A DNA stretch of 64,000 nucleotides. Source: Rothia nasimurium. GTDB lineage: Bacteria; Actinomycetota; Actinomycetes; Actinomycetales; Micrococcaceae. The position numbers and the translations under genes are program-made. Shown here one piece after another: positions 1-7,984 of this stretch. Each line of letters starts with the position of its first letter. Position 1 is the first letter of the stretch. The notes beneath the pieces are model-generated. The model worked only from the letters and a program-made list of their open reading frames with translations. It ran no database searches and was not told where the DNA came from. Location of the stretch: NCBI RefSeq assembly GCF_928382285.1, contig NZ_CAKMSS010000001.1:62001-126000 (forward strand), given 5' to 3'.

Positions 1-1
1 C

Positions 2-2359
2 TACCGCTCAGCCGGTGGCTCTGGCATCCGTCTGGACGGCGGTACCGTCTACACCGGTGCCCAGATTTCACCCCACTTCGACTCCATGCTGGTCAAGCTC
101 ACCTGCCGTGGCCGCACCTTTGAGGACGCCGTCCGCCGCGCTTCTCGCGCCCTGGCCGAGTTCCGTATTCGCGGCGTCGCCACCAACATCCCCTTCATCA
201 AGGCGGTGCTCGAAGACCCCACCTTCCGCGCTGGTGACGTCTCCACCCCCTTCATCGATGAGCACCCCGAGCTGCTGACCAAGAAGCCCTCAGCCGACCG
301 CGGCACCAAGGCCCTGCAGTACCTGGCAAACGTTACCGTGAATAAGCCCCACGGCGAGCGTATCGAGGGGCTTGACCCCCGCTGGAAGCTACCTGCCTTC
401 CCCGGCGACAAGACCGAAGAGCCCTACCGCTCACCCTTCGACGCTTCCACCCACGAACCCCCGGCAGGCTGGCGTCAGCGCCTGCTCGAACTGGGCCCCG
501 AAGGGTTCGCCAAGGCTGTACGCGACACCAAGGAAGTGCTAATCACCGACACCACCTTCCGTGACGCCCACCAGTCCCTGCTGGCCACCCGCGTCCGCAC
601 ACGCGACCTGCTGGCCGCCGCGCCCGCAGTAGCCCACGTAACCCCCGAGCTCTTCTCCGTAGAAGCCTGGGGCGGTGCAACCTACGACGTCGCCCTGCGC
701 TTTCTCTCCGAGGACCCCTGGGAGCGCCTGGCCCACCTGCGTGCGGCCATGCCCAACCTGCCCATCCAGATGCTGCTGCGCGGACGCAACACCGTGGGCT
801 ACACCCCGTACCCCACCGAGGTCACCGACGCATTCGTCAAGGAAGCAGCCGAGACCGGCGTCGATATCTTCCGTATCTTCGACTCCCTCAACGACGTCTC
901 CCAGATGACCCCGGCTATCAAGGCCGTGCGTGCCACCGGCACCGCAGTTGCCGAGGTCGCTATCTGCTACACCGGCGACATGCTGGACCCTGCCGAGCAG
1001 ACCTACACCCTGGACTACTACCTGAACCTGGCTGACCAGGTGGTAGAAGCCGGCGCCCACATCCTTGCCATCAAGGACATGGCCGGCCTGCTGCGTCCGG
1101 AAGCCGCCCGCCGCCTGGTTACCGCCCTGCGCGAGCGCTTCGACCTGCCGGTTCACCTGCACACCCACGACACCGCAGGTGGTCAGGTCGGCACCCTGCT
1201 TGCCGCTGTTGAGGCTGGCGTGGATGTTGTTGACGTGGCTTCAGCCTCCATGGCGGGTACCACCTCCCAGCCGTCCTTCTCAGCCCTGGTTGGAGCCCTC
1301 CAGTACACCGACCGCGCTCCCTCCATCACCTTGGAAGCTGCCTGCGCGCTGGAACCCTACTGGGAGGCCGTCCGCACCATCTACAAGCCCTTCGAGATGG
1401 GCCTGTCATCGCCTACCGGTCGTGTTTACACCCACGAAATCCCCGGTGGCCAGCTCTCCAACCTGCGCGCTCAGGCAACCGCCCTGGGTCTGGGGGAGCG
1501 CTTCGAGGACATCGAGGACATGTACGCAGCTGCGGACCGCATGCTGGGGCATATCGTCAAGGTAACCCCCTCATCGAAGGTGGTTGGCGACCTCGCCCTG
1601 CAGCTGGTTGGTATGGGCGTCTCACCCGAGGACTTCGAGAAGGACCCGCAGAAGTTCGATATCCCCGACTCGGTAATTGGCTTCCTCAACGGCGAGCTGG
1701 GTACCCCGCCCGCCGGCTGGCCCGAGCCCTTCCGTACCCGTGCCCTGGAAGGCCGTAAGCTCTCCAAGCCCTCGGTCAACGACCTGTCAGCCGAAGATCT
1801 GGAAGCCCTGAACGGGGACTCAGCCACCCGCCGTGCCACCCTCAACCGCCTCCTCTTTGCCGGGCCCACCCGCGACTTCGAGAAGGCTCGCGAGGAATTC
1901 GGCGACCTGTCGATTCTGCACACCCGCGACTTCCTCTACGGCATGATGTTCAAGCGCGAACACGTGATTTCGCTGGGTAAGGGCGTGCGCCTGATTGCAA
2001 CCCTGCAGGCTATCTCAGAACCCGACGAAAAGGGCATGCGCGAGGTGATCTGCACCCTGAACGGCCAGCAGCGCACCGTCAACGTCCGCGACACCTCCGT
2101 GGAGTCCAACGTGAAGGAAGCTGAGAAGGCAGACGCTTCTAACCCCGGCCACATCGCAGCCCCCTTCGCCGGTGGCGTGTCTATCTCGGTCAAGCCCGGC
2201 GACGAAATCTCAGCCGGCGACCAGGTAGCCACCATCGAGGCCATGAAGATGGAAGCCTCCATCACCTCAGCGGTCTCAGGCACCGTCGAGCGCGTTGTCT
2301 ACAACGAGGTCTCCCAGGTAGCTGGTGGTGACCTGCTGATCGTGGTCAACGTCAAGTAA
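2..2359 (+). CDS. pyc: Pyruvate carboxylase, C-terminal part (5' end outside window)
   Basis: Biotin-dependent carboxylation of pyruvate to oxaloacetate (anaplerosis, cytosol). The frame is open from base 2, so the gene starts upstream; 785 residues are visible of the roughly 1,130 usual for the single-chain enzyme. Visible in order: the end of the biotin carboxylase domain (GGSGIRLDGGTVYTGAQISP and the following RGVATNIPFIKAVL), the carboxyltransferase domain opening with DTTFRDAHQSLLATRVRT, the metal-site motif HLHTHDTAG, and a C-terminal biotinyl domain with EAMKMEAS, whose Lys codon at 2246-2248 is the biotin attachment site. It ends in NVK and is followed by a strong hairpin terminator. 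An internal ATG at 86 is not a real start because homology continues upstream of it. Confidence 0.96.
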   Translation, partial: YRSAGGSGIRLDGGTVYTGAQISPHFDSMLVKLTCRGRTFEDAVRRASRALAEFRIRGVATNIPFIKAVLEDPTFRAGDVSTPFIDEHPELLTKKPSADRGTKALQYLANVTVNKPHGERIEGLDPRWKLPAFPGDKTEEPYRSPFDASTHEPPAGWRQRLLELGPEGFAKAVRDTKEVLITDTTFRDAHQSLLATRVRTRDLLAAAPAVAHVTPELFSVEAWGGATYDVALRFLSEDPWERLAHLRAAMPNLPIQMLLRGRNTVGYTPYPTEVTDAFVKEAAETGVDIFRIFDSLNDVSQMTPAIKAVRATGTAVAEVAICYTGDMLDPAEQTYTLDYYLNLADQVVEAGAHILAIKDMAGLLRPEAARRLVTALRERFDLPVHLHTHDTAGGQVGTLLAAVEAGVDVVDVASASMAGTTSQPSFSALVGALQYTDRAPSITLEAACALEPYWEAVRTIYKPFEMGLSSPTGRVYTHEIPGGQLSNLRAQATALGLGERFEDIEDMYAAADRMLGHIVKVTPSSKVVGDLALQLVGMGVSPEDFEKDPQKFDIPDSVIGFLNGELGTPPAGWPEPFRTRALEGRKLSKPSVNDLSAEDLEALNGDSATRRATLNRLLFAGPTRDFEKAREEFGDLSILHTRDFLYGMMFKREHVISLGKGVRLIATLQAISEPDEKGMREVICTLNGQQRTVNVRDTSVESNVKEAEKADASNPGHIAAPFAGGVSISVKPGDEISAGDQVATIEAMKMEASITSAVSGTVERVVYNEVSQVAGGDLLIVVNVK

Positions 2360-2383
2360 CCCCGTATCAGAAATACCTAAGGG

Positions 2384-2434
2384 GCGGACGCCCGCACTCA
2401 GCTCGCGTAAGCTGGGGCGGGCGTCCGCTCTTTT
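2384..2434 (+). terminator. Rho-independent terminator after pyc
   Basis: Perfect 12-bp stem: GCGGACGCCCGC at 2384-2395 pairs with GCGGGCGTCCGC at 2417-2428, followed by TCTTTT. Both arms contain the 9-mer GGCGTCCGC (in opposite orientation) that recurs through the window. Confidence 0.88.
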
Positions 2435-2441
2435 GCTCCCA

Positions 2442-2509
2442 GTAGGGACCAGAAAAGTGCCGATTGTATGTGCTGCGCAGAAGGATTTAGGGAGGAATCT
2501 GGTCCCTAC
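2442..2509. repeat. 11-bp inverted repeat upstream of the small membrane protein gene
   Basis: GTAGGGACCAG at 2442-2452 is perfectly complementary to CTGGTCCCTAC at 2499-2509, with 46 bp between. It lies after the pyc terminator and ends 16 bp before the next start codon. It could be a 5' UTR structure or a small RNA; no T-run follows, so it is probably not a simple terminator. Confidence 0.5.
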
Positions 2510-2525
2510 CTGTAGGCTAGGAAGC

Positions 2526-2759
2526 ATGAACGTAACTCACCTGATGATTATTGGTTTTGGCGCAATCCTGCTGCTAGCTGGGGTTCTTGCTCCGCAGGGC
2601 GGCTGGAATATCTATGTGATGATTCTGGGCTTCCTGCACATCGTGGTCGGTAACGTGCTGGTTTTCCGCCAGATGCAGAAGAACTTCCGCGATAACGCAG
2701 AAGCTGCAGCACAGGCATCTTCAAACGAAGGCACTACTGAGCGGAATCCTGAGAGCTAA
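2526..2759 (+). CDS. Small two-helix membrane protein, function unknown
   Basis: 77 residues starting MNVTHLMIIG. Two hydrophobic segments are visible, about residues 4-22 (LMIIGFGAILLLAGVLAP) and 28-48 (NIYVMILGFLHIVVGNVLVF), followed by a charged, Ala/Glu-rich tail. I do not recognise the family. I chose ATG 2526 rather than the upstream start at 2433 because AGGA sits just before it, the upstream extension is hydrophilic and crosses the 2442-2509 inverted repeat, and the two helices begin here. The stop overlaps the stop of the convergent efeB gene. Confidence 0.7.
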   Translation: MNVTHLMIIGFGAILLLAGVLAPQGGWNIYVMILGFLHIVVGNVLVFRQMQKNFRDNAEAAAQASSNEGTTERNPES

Positions 2760-4045
2760 ACTTTCTCGAAGAAAGCTTGACCGATATACCCGCCTTCCTC
2801 GGCGACCCCGGGAGGTACTAAGAAGACTGAGCTGGATCGGGTCTTCAGATACTCAACAAAAAGGTCGTCTCGGGCCATATTCTTATGGACAGTAGCAAAA
2901 CGCGCAGGGTCGTTAACAAAAGCAATAAAGAATAGACCTGCCGCAAGTCTGCCCTGAGCATCGTTTCCGTCAACGTAGTTATACCCCCGTCGGAGCATAG
3001 CAATGCCCTGGTTATGATCAGGGTGTACCCGGGCTATATGCGAGCGTTCGTCAATCAGTAAGTTTCCCTTCTCATCCCTGGCAGAAAAATCGGGAGGCGT
3101 GAACTCATCACCGCCTGAGAGGGGAGCGCCGTTGCGCTTGTCCCTACCGGTCACCCGCTCCTGCTCTTGGAGTTGAACCCCGTCCCACACCTCAATATTC
3201 ATTGAGACCTTACGGGCAATGAGATAGCTACCACCGGCTGCAACCCCCTGATTAATCCAGACATGTTCTGCGAGCCTGTCAGTCTCTTCCGCCTTGATAT
3301 TAGAAGTGCCGTCTTTCTGCCCAAAGAGGTTACGAGGTGTGGCTTGGGCAGATGTAGTTGAAGACGTGCGACCAAAGCCTAGCTGGGACCATCTAAGCGT
3401 GGCGATTCCAACGGCAATGCGGGTGAGGTTTCTGATGGCGTGTACAGCAACCTGAGGGTCGTAGGCACAGGCCTGAATGAAAAGGTCCCCTCCTGACTGC
3501 GATGTATCAATGAAATCATTGACCATTTTGGGTAGAGGCTCAAACTCTTGCGGTAGTTGCCCTGCCAAGCCAAAGCGGTCTGTGCCGTCCTCTTGAGTAA
3601 AGAGGCTCCTACCGAAACCAAATGTGATAGTCAGACCGGAGGCTCCTAGGTCAGCGGCCTCTCCCGTATCTGGCGGGGGTAGGGCTGGCCCACCTCCAAA
3701 AGCTCCGGCAGCGGTGACATCAAGCCCCAGGGTTAGCCTACTTGCGGCGTAAGTCCAGTCTTGGAGCAGAAGAATCAGATCGTCCCGGGTGGTGTCTTCT
3801 GCCATATCAAATGCCGCGCAGTGCATGCGATCTTGGGCTGCTGTAGTAATACCTGCCTGGTGAGCCCCATAAAAATCGTAGGTAACATCGGCTTGCTCTG
3901 AGATAGACTCGCTGCCTTTCCCAGCTGCATAACCGGCAGCTAAACCTCCGAGTAAGGTAACACCAGACCCAGCCCCCGTCAGAGCAAGGACAGCACGGCG
4001 TGACAGCCCCGAGGTGCTACGGGAGTGTGATGGAGTAGATTTCAT
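2756..4045 (-). CDS. efeB: Deferrochelatase/peroxidase EfeB (Dyp-type, Tat-exported)
   Basis: Heme-dependent Dyp-type peroxidase of the EfeUOB iron uptake system, acting outside the cytoplasmic membrane. 429 residues. A twin-arginine signal is visible near the N terminus (SGLSRRAVLALTGAG followed by a hydrophobic stretch), as expected for a folded heme protein exported by Tat. Family motifs include FGQKDGTSN (equivalent of the GxxDG motif with the distal Asp) and a later region HIARVHPDHNQGIAMLRRGY containing the probable proximal His and conserved Arg. Last gene of the efeU-efeO-efeB operon. Its stop codon overlaps that of the convergent small membrane gene. Confidence 0.93.
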   Translation of the reverse strand: MKSTPSHSRSTSGLSRRAVLALTGAGSGVTLLGGLAAGYAAGKGSESISEQADVTYDFYGAHQAGITTAAQDRMHCAAFDMAEDTTRDDLILLLQDWTYAASRLTLGLDVTAAGAFGGGPALPPPDTGEAADLGASGLTITFGFGRSLFTQEDGTDRFGLAGQLPQEFEPLPKMVNDFIDTSQSGGDLFIQACAYDPQVAVHAIRNLTRIAVGIATLRWSQLGFGRTSSTTSAQATPRNLFGQKDGTSNIKAEETDRLAEHVWINQGVAAGGSYLIARKVSMNIEVWDGVQLQEQERVTGRDKRNGAPLSGGDEFTPPDFSARDEKGNLLIDERSHIARVHPDHNQGIAMLRRGYNYVDGNDAQGRLAAGLFFIAFVNDPARFATVHKNMARDDLFVEYLKTRSSSVFLVPPGVAEEGGYIGQAFFEKV

Positions 4046-4083
4046 GGTCGCTTTCCTTAGTGCTGACGGGGTTGGGTGAGAAA

Positions 4084-5340
4084 CTAGTCGACGAGGGTGG
4101 CTGTGAGCTGGGAGAGGGGCTCACGTACTGCATCGAGCTTGGTGGTAAGCTCCTTGCGCTGCTCCTCGCTGACCTCGTTGTAGGGGGTGAACCCTTCATC
4201 ATAGGAGCCGTACTGATTTAGTTCAGCCTGCAAATCATTGAAGGCAGCATCGATGGTTTCAACAAGCTGGGCGTTCTCTTCTGACTCAGCTGAGGCAATA
4301 GGAGCGACCAGATCAAAAGCAATGCGGGAGCCCTCAAGGTTAGCCTGGAAGTCCCAGAGGTCACGGTGGCTCCACCAGTTCTCTTCACCGGTTACCTTAC
4401 CGACTGCAATTTCTTCAAGCAGGGCAGCCGCACCGTTCGATACAGAGGTGATATTGAGCTGCTGGTCTTCAGCAAAGGTGGGGGAATGAATTTCATCGTA
4501 GAGGGCCTGAACATCGTTGATGAGGGTTTGTCCGATTCGCTGCCGGTCTTCCTTGCTTGAAGCGCTCCACCCATCGTGTGCTGAGCTACCGTCAGGCTGG
4601 AGAGCATCGGCTGCGGGCACCCAGAGGTCTTTTTCAATGCGGTGGAAACCGAGCCACTCGGTGAAGGTGGGGTCATCTTGTTCAAGAAGTTCTGCCTCCG
4701 CTAGGTAGTCAATCTCGCGGTAATCAATGCGGGGGTCGAGAATACCGAGAGCTTCGGCAATAGGTTCAATGCGTTCGTAGTGGATACGTGTTGTTGCATA
4801 GAGCTCACGAGCTTTTTCGTCATCACCGTTCATATAGGCGGTGGCGAATTCCTCAACCTGCGGTAGGAGTTCGCCTACCTCATTCTTGGCGAAGTTGACG
4901 TAGTTATCCACCGCCTGCTCATAGAGTTCTTTCTGCTCACCGGTGAGTTCAACGGGTTCACCGGTGACGGTGAAGGCTGCCGTTCCCACATTTTCACCTC
5001 GCATGCCCGGCTTGCATGCTGTGTAGTATTCACCCGGCTGCAGGGATACGGTGAGGTCTGCTGTTTGGCCCGGAGCTATATTTTCTTTTTCAGAAACGAT
5101 TCGCAACCCGTCTGAGCCGAGAAGGTAAAACTCGGTGGTCTTTTCGCCGTCATTGGTGATACTAAACTGCGCCGTTCCTGACGTAGTGCTGTTGGTTGAG
5201 ACAAGGCAGTCAGAGGTGGTAGATGAAACTGTAATCGTATTCCCGTCGGCCTGCTGGGCTTGTTTATCGACGCAGGCGGTGAGGGTTAGCGCGAGGCTGG
5301 TGGTGATGAGGGTGCTGAGGACGGGGCGATGTGTTGTCAT
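4084..5340 (-). CDS. efeO: Iron uptake lipoprotein EfeO (cupredoxin + M75 domains)
   Basis: Extracellular iron-binding component of EfeUOB. 418 residues. Signal peptide with lipobox LTAC near residue 23, so probably lipid-anchored. The N-terminal part (about 35-130) has a cupredoxin-like character (SDCLVSTNSTTSGTAQFSITN; a CKPGMRG segment), followed by an imelysin/M75-like domain in which GFHRIE carries the HxxE metal motif. It lies between efeU and efeB with short gaps (60 bp and 38 bp), consistent with one transcript. Confidence 0.92.
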   Translation of the reverse strand: MTTHRPVLSTLITTSLALTLTACVDKQAQQADGNTITVSSTTSDCLVSTNSTTSGTAQFSITNDGEKTTEFYLLGSDGLRIVSEKENIAPGQTADLTVSLQPGEYYTACKPGMRGENVGTAAFTVTGEPVELTGEQKELYEQAVDNYVNFAKNEVGELLPQVEEFATAYMNGDDEKARELYATTRIHYERIEPIAEALGILDPRIDYREIDYLAEAELLEQDDPTFTEWLGFHRIEKDLWVPAADALQPDGSSAHDGWSASSKEDRQRIGQTLINDVQALYDEIHSPTFAEDQQLNITSVSNGAAALLEEIAVGKVTGEENWWSHRDLWDFQANLEGSRIAFDLVAPIASAESEENAQLVETIDAAFNDLQAELNQYGSYDEGFTPYNEVSEEQRKELTTKLDAVREPLSQLTATLVD

Positions 5341-5400
5341 GGTGTGCCTTTCTGAGACTGTAGGTAAGGGGAGCCGGACGCAGACCGGCAGCTAGGACGG

Positions 5401-6315
5401 TTAGCTCCGGGAGAGGTCCGCGGGGGTAGCCCGACGCTGGTGCTTCATCCAGAGTGGGAAAACTATGGTGAGATAGAGGGCCCAGGTTATGACCTCAAGC
5501 CAGGACATGAGGGGTGTGAACCCTACCGTTCCTTTGAGGATGGATGCCACGGCACCTGAGGGGTCTATATAGTTTTGGAGGTCGAAAGCCCAGCCGAAAG
5601 GAAAAGACGCTCCCCAAAATGGGGTGGTGGTGAATCCAACGAGTACTTCACCCGTCCTGAAATTTGTTGGGGTGATGGGGGCACCTGAGAACGGGCCCGG
5701 TAGGAATCTTGCTTCCTGTAGATCATGGATTCCGTAGGCAAGAATTCCGGCACTCATCACGATGAGCAGAGCACCTGTAACTGCGAAAAAACGGCTGAGG
5801 TTGAAATTCATCATGCCCCTGTTGATGGCAACACCGAGGGCAACAGCCAGAAGTATGCCAACAATTGCGCCTGCTAGTGCTTGGGGAGCCGTCGACCAGG
5901 CCCACAGCATGAGAGTAGTTTCGAGACCTTCTCTGCCGACAGTGACAGCTGCCAGCCAGAACATAGCCCAGCCACTACCGGTTGCTAGCGCAGCTCTGGC
6001 GGATGTTTCAAGTTCTTGTTTGAGGGAAGGCCCTATTTTAGCCATCCAGAACACCATCGTGGTCACCATAAGGACGGCAAGAAGGGAAAGGCCGCCGCCC
6101 AAGAGCTCTTGGCCCTCAAAACTGAGACCATAACGACCGTAGGTTAGTATGGCTCCGGCGATGAGAGATACCGTTGTCGCGATGCCAACGCCCCACCAGA
6201 TTTTAGGGCGGGCGTCGCTGCGACCCACTTTGGTCACGCAGGCCAAAAGTATGCCGATAACTAGTGAGGCCTCAAGGCCTTCTCGTAGGCCGATGAGAAA
6301 GGTCGCCAGGAACAT
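5401..6315 (-). CDS. efeU: High-affinity iron permease EfeU (FTR1 family)
   Basis: Integral membrane iron permease. 304 residues with about seven hydrophobic segments. The two REGLE motifs that bind iron in the FTR1 family are both present: REGLEAS near residue 11 and REGLETT near residue 130. Start ATG at 6315 is preceded by AGGAG eight bases upstream. First gene of the operon efeUOB, downstream of an IdeR/DtxR-like operator, so probably repressed when iron is plentiful. Confidence 0.93.
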   Translation of the reverse strand: MFLATFLIGLREGLEASLVIGILLACVTKVGRSDARPKIWWGVGIATTVSLIAGAILTYGRYGLSFEGQELLGGGLSLLAVLMVTTMVFWMAKIGPSLKQELETSARAALATGSGWAMFWLAAVTVGREGLETTLMLWAWSTAPQALAGAIVGILLAVALGVAINRGMMNFNLSRFFAVTGALLIVMSAGILAYGIHDLQEARFLPGPFSGAPITPTNFRTGEVLVGFTTTPFWGASFPFGWAFDLQNYIDPSGAVASILKGTVGFTPLMSWLEVITWALYLTIVFPLWMKHQRRATPADLSRS

Positions 6316-6352
6316 CGGGCATTCTCCTAGTCAGGTTTAGCACAAGTATTAA

Positions 6353-6371
6353 TTAGGTAAGACTAATCTTA
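6353..6371. promoter_or_regulatory. IdeR/DtxR-like iron box upstream of efeU
   Basis: TTAGGTAAGACTAATCTTA matches the 19-bp IdeR/DtxR consensus TTAGGTWAGSCTWACCTWA at 17 of 19 positions when W is allowed. It lies 38 bp upstream of the efeU start in the efeU/mtr intergenic region, the expected place for an iron-dependent repressor. Confidence 0.75.
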
Positions 6372-6517
6372 GTTAAAGATAAGCGCTGCCTTTGATTTCT
6401 GCAAAAGGTTGGAGCTACCCCTATCTTCATAAAGGGAATATTGAACTGCCACCACCGGTTATAGTCGATAATGTGCCTCAGTTCTTCTGAACGTATGCAC
6501 CTGACGAAAGGCAAACT

Positions 6518-7924
6518 GTGACTGATTCGCGCCACTACGACCTCATCATTATCGGATCTGGCTCCGGTAACTCCCTGCCCAACGAGGACTACGAGGGCAA
6601 GAAGATTGCCATCATCGACGGCGGCCGCTTCGGCGGTACCTGCCTCAACGTGGGCTGTATTCCCACCAAGATGTACGTCTACCCGGCATCTACCGTTGCC
6701 CGCGCCAAGGACGCTGCCCGTCTGGGCGTAGAGCTAGAGCACAAGCACACTGCCTGGCGGCAGATTCGTGACCGAATCTTCGGCCGTATCGACGCTATTA
6801 GTGAGGGCGGGCTGGCCTGGCGGAAGTCCCTTGAGAACGTGGACGTCTACGAGGAATACGCTAAGCTGACCGGCCCCCGGAGCGTGGTTACGGCGTCCGG
6901 CCTTGAGCTGACCGCTGACCAGCTGGTGCTGGCTACCGGATCCCGTGTTACCCTGCCCCAGGTCCCCGGTATCGACCTGCCCCAGGTGCACACCTCAGAT
7001 ACCGTCATGCGTATTGATGAGCTACCCGAGCGCGTGGTGGTCATCGGCGGCGGCTTCATCGCAGCCGAGTTTGCTCACGTCTTCTCGGGTCTGGGCGCTC
7101 AGGTGACCCAGGCTGTGCGCTCAGACCGCCTGCTCCGCAGCCACGACGACACCATTGCCGAGATCTTTACCCGTGAGGCCGCCCGCCAGTGGGACCTGCG
7201 CACCAACCACGCCCTGAAGGCTATCGAGGCTGCCGACGACGGGTCTGTGACGGTGGTATTTGAGGACGCCGGTGAGCGGGTTGCCGTGCCCGCTGACCTG
7301 GTGCTGGTGGCAACGGGCCGCACCCCCAACTCCGATACCCTCGATGCCGCCACCTACTTTGATGTGGATGAGCGGGGCCTGGTGCAGGTGGATGAGTACC
7401 AGCGGGTGCTCTCCGGCGGCCAGCCGGTCAAGGGCGTCTGGGCCCTGGGCGATGTGAGCTCCCCCTACCAGCTCAAGCACGTGGCGAACGCCGAGATGCG
7501 CACCGTGCAGTGGAATATCGTGCACCCCGACCAGCTACGCGCCACCGACCACCGTTATGTGCCCGCTGCCGTGTTCACGCACCCGCCCATTGCCGCTGTG
7601 GGTCTGACCGAAAGCCATGCACGGGAGCAAGCTGCGGCTGAAGGATTTGAGATTACCGTCAAGGAGCAGAAGTTCGGCGACGTAGCCTACGGCTGGGCTA
7701 TGGACGATAGTGAAGGCGTCTGCAAGCTCATTGCCCGCAAGGACACCGGTGAGCTGCTGGGTGCCCATCTTATCGGTGAGGAGTCACCCACCCTGATTCA
7801 GCCCCTGATTCAGGCCATGAGCTTTGGCTTGAGCGCCCGCGATATGGCCCGCGGCCAGTACTGGATCCACCCAGCCCTGACCGAGGTCGTGGAGAACGCC
7901 CTGCTGGGGCTTGAGCTCGACTAG
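6518..7924 (+). CDS. mtr: Mycothione reductase
   Basis: FAD-dependent reductase that regenerates mycothiol from its disulfide using NADPH; mycothiol is the low-molecular-weight thiol of Actinobacteria. 468 residues. The N terminus has the FAD-binding fold (HYDLIIIGSGSGNS), then the redox-active disulfide GGTCLNVGCIPTKM. A second nucleotide-binding motif VVIGGGFIAAEFAHVF is near residue 175, and the C terminus has the interface His region (YWIHPALTEVVENALL). It starts at GTG 6518 after GAAAGG. Divergent from efeU and convergent with the acyl-CoA ligase, with a shared hairpin between. Confidence 0.95.
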   Translation: MTDSRHYDLIIIGSGSGNSLPNEDYEGKKIAIIDGGRFGGTCLNVGCIPTKMYVYPASTVARAKDAARLGVELEHKHTAWRQIRDRIFGRIDAISEGGLAWRKSLENVDVYEEYAKLTGPRSVVTASGLELTADQLVLATGSRVTLPQVPGIDLPQVHTSDTVMRIDELPERVVVIGGGFIAAEFAHVFSGLGAQVTQAVRSDRLLRSHDDTIAEIFTREAARQWDLRTNHALKAIEAADDGSVTVVFEDAGERVAVPADLVLVATGRTPNSDTLDAATYFDVDERGLVQVDEYQRVLSGGQPVKGVWALGDVSSPYQLKHVANAEMRTVQWNIVHPDQLRATDHRYVPAAVFTHPPIAAVGLTESHAREQAAAEGFEITVKEQKFGDVAYGWAMDDSEGVCKLIARKDTGELLGAHLIGEESPTLIQPLIQAMSFGLSARDMARGQYWIHPALTEVVENALLGLELD

Positions 7925-7942
7925 CCTTCGACCCGACTAACG

Positions 7943-7980
7943 CACGACCCCCGCTCCTGATAACAGGAACGGGGGTCGTG
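7943..7980. terminator. Hairpin terminator between mtr and the acyl-CoA ligase gene
   Basis: CACGACCCCCG (7943-7953) pairs with CGGGGGTCGTG (7970-7980), and inner TCCTG/CAGGA extends the stem around an ATAA loop. It sits between two convergent genes; the following T-richness is weak on either side. Confidence 0.7.
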
Positions 7981-7984
7981 TACT

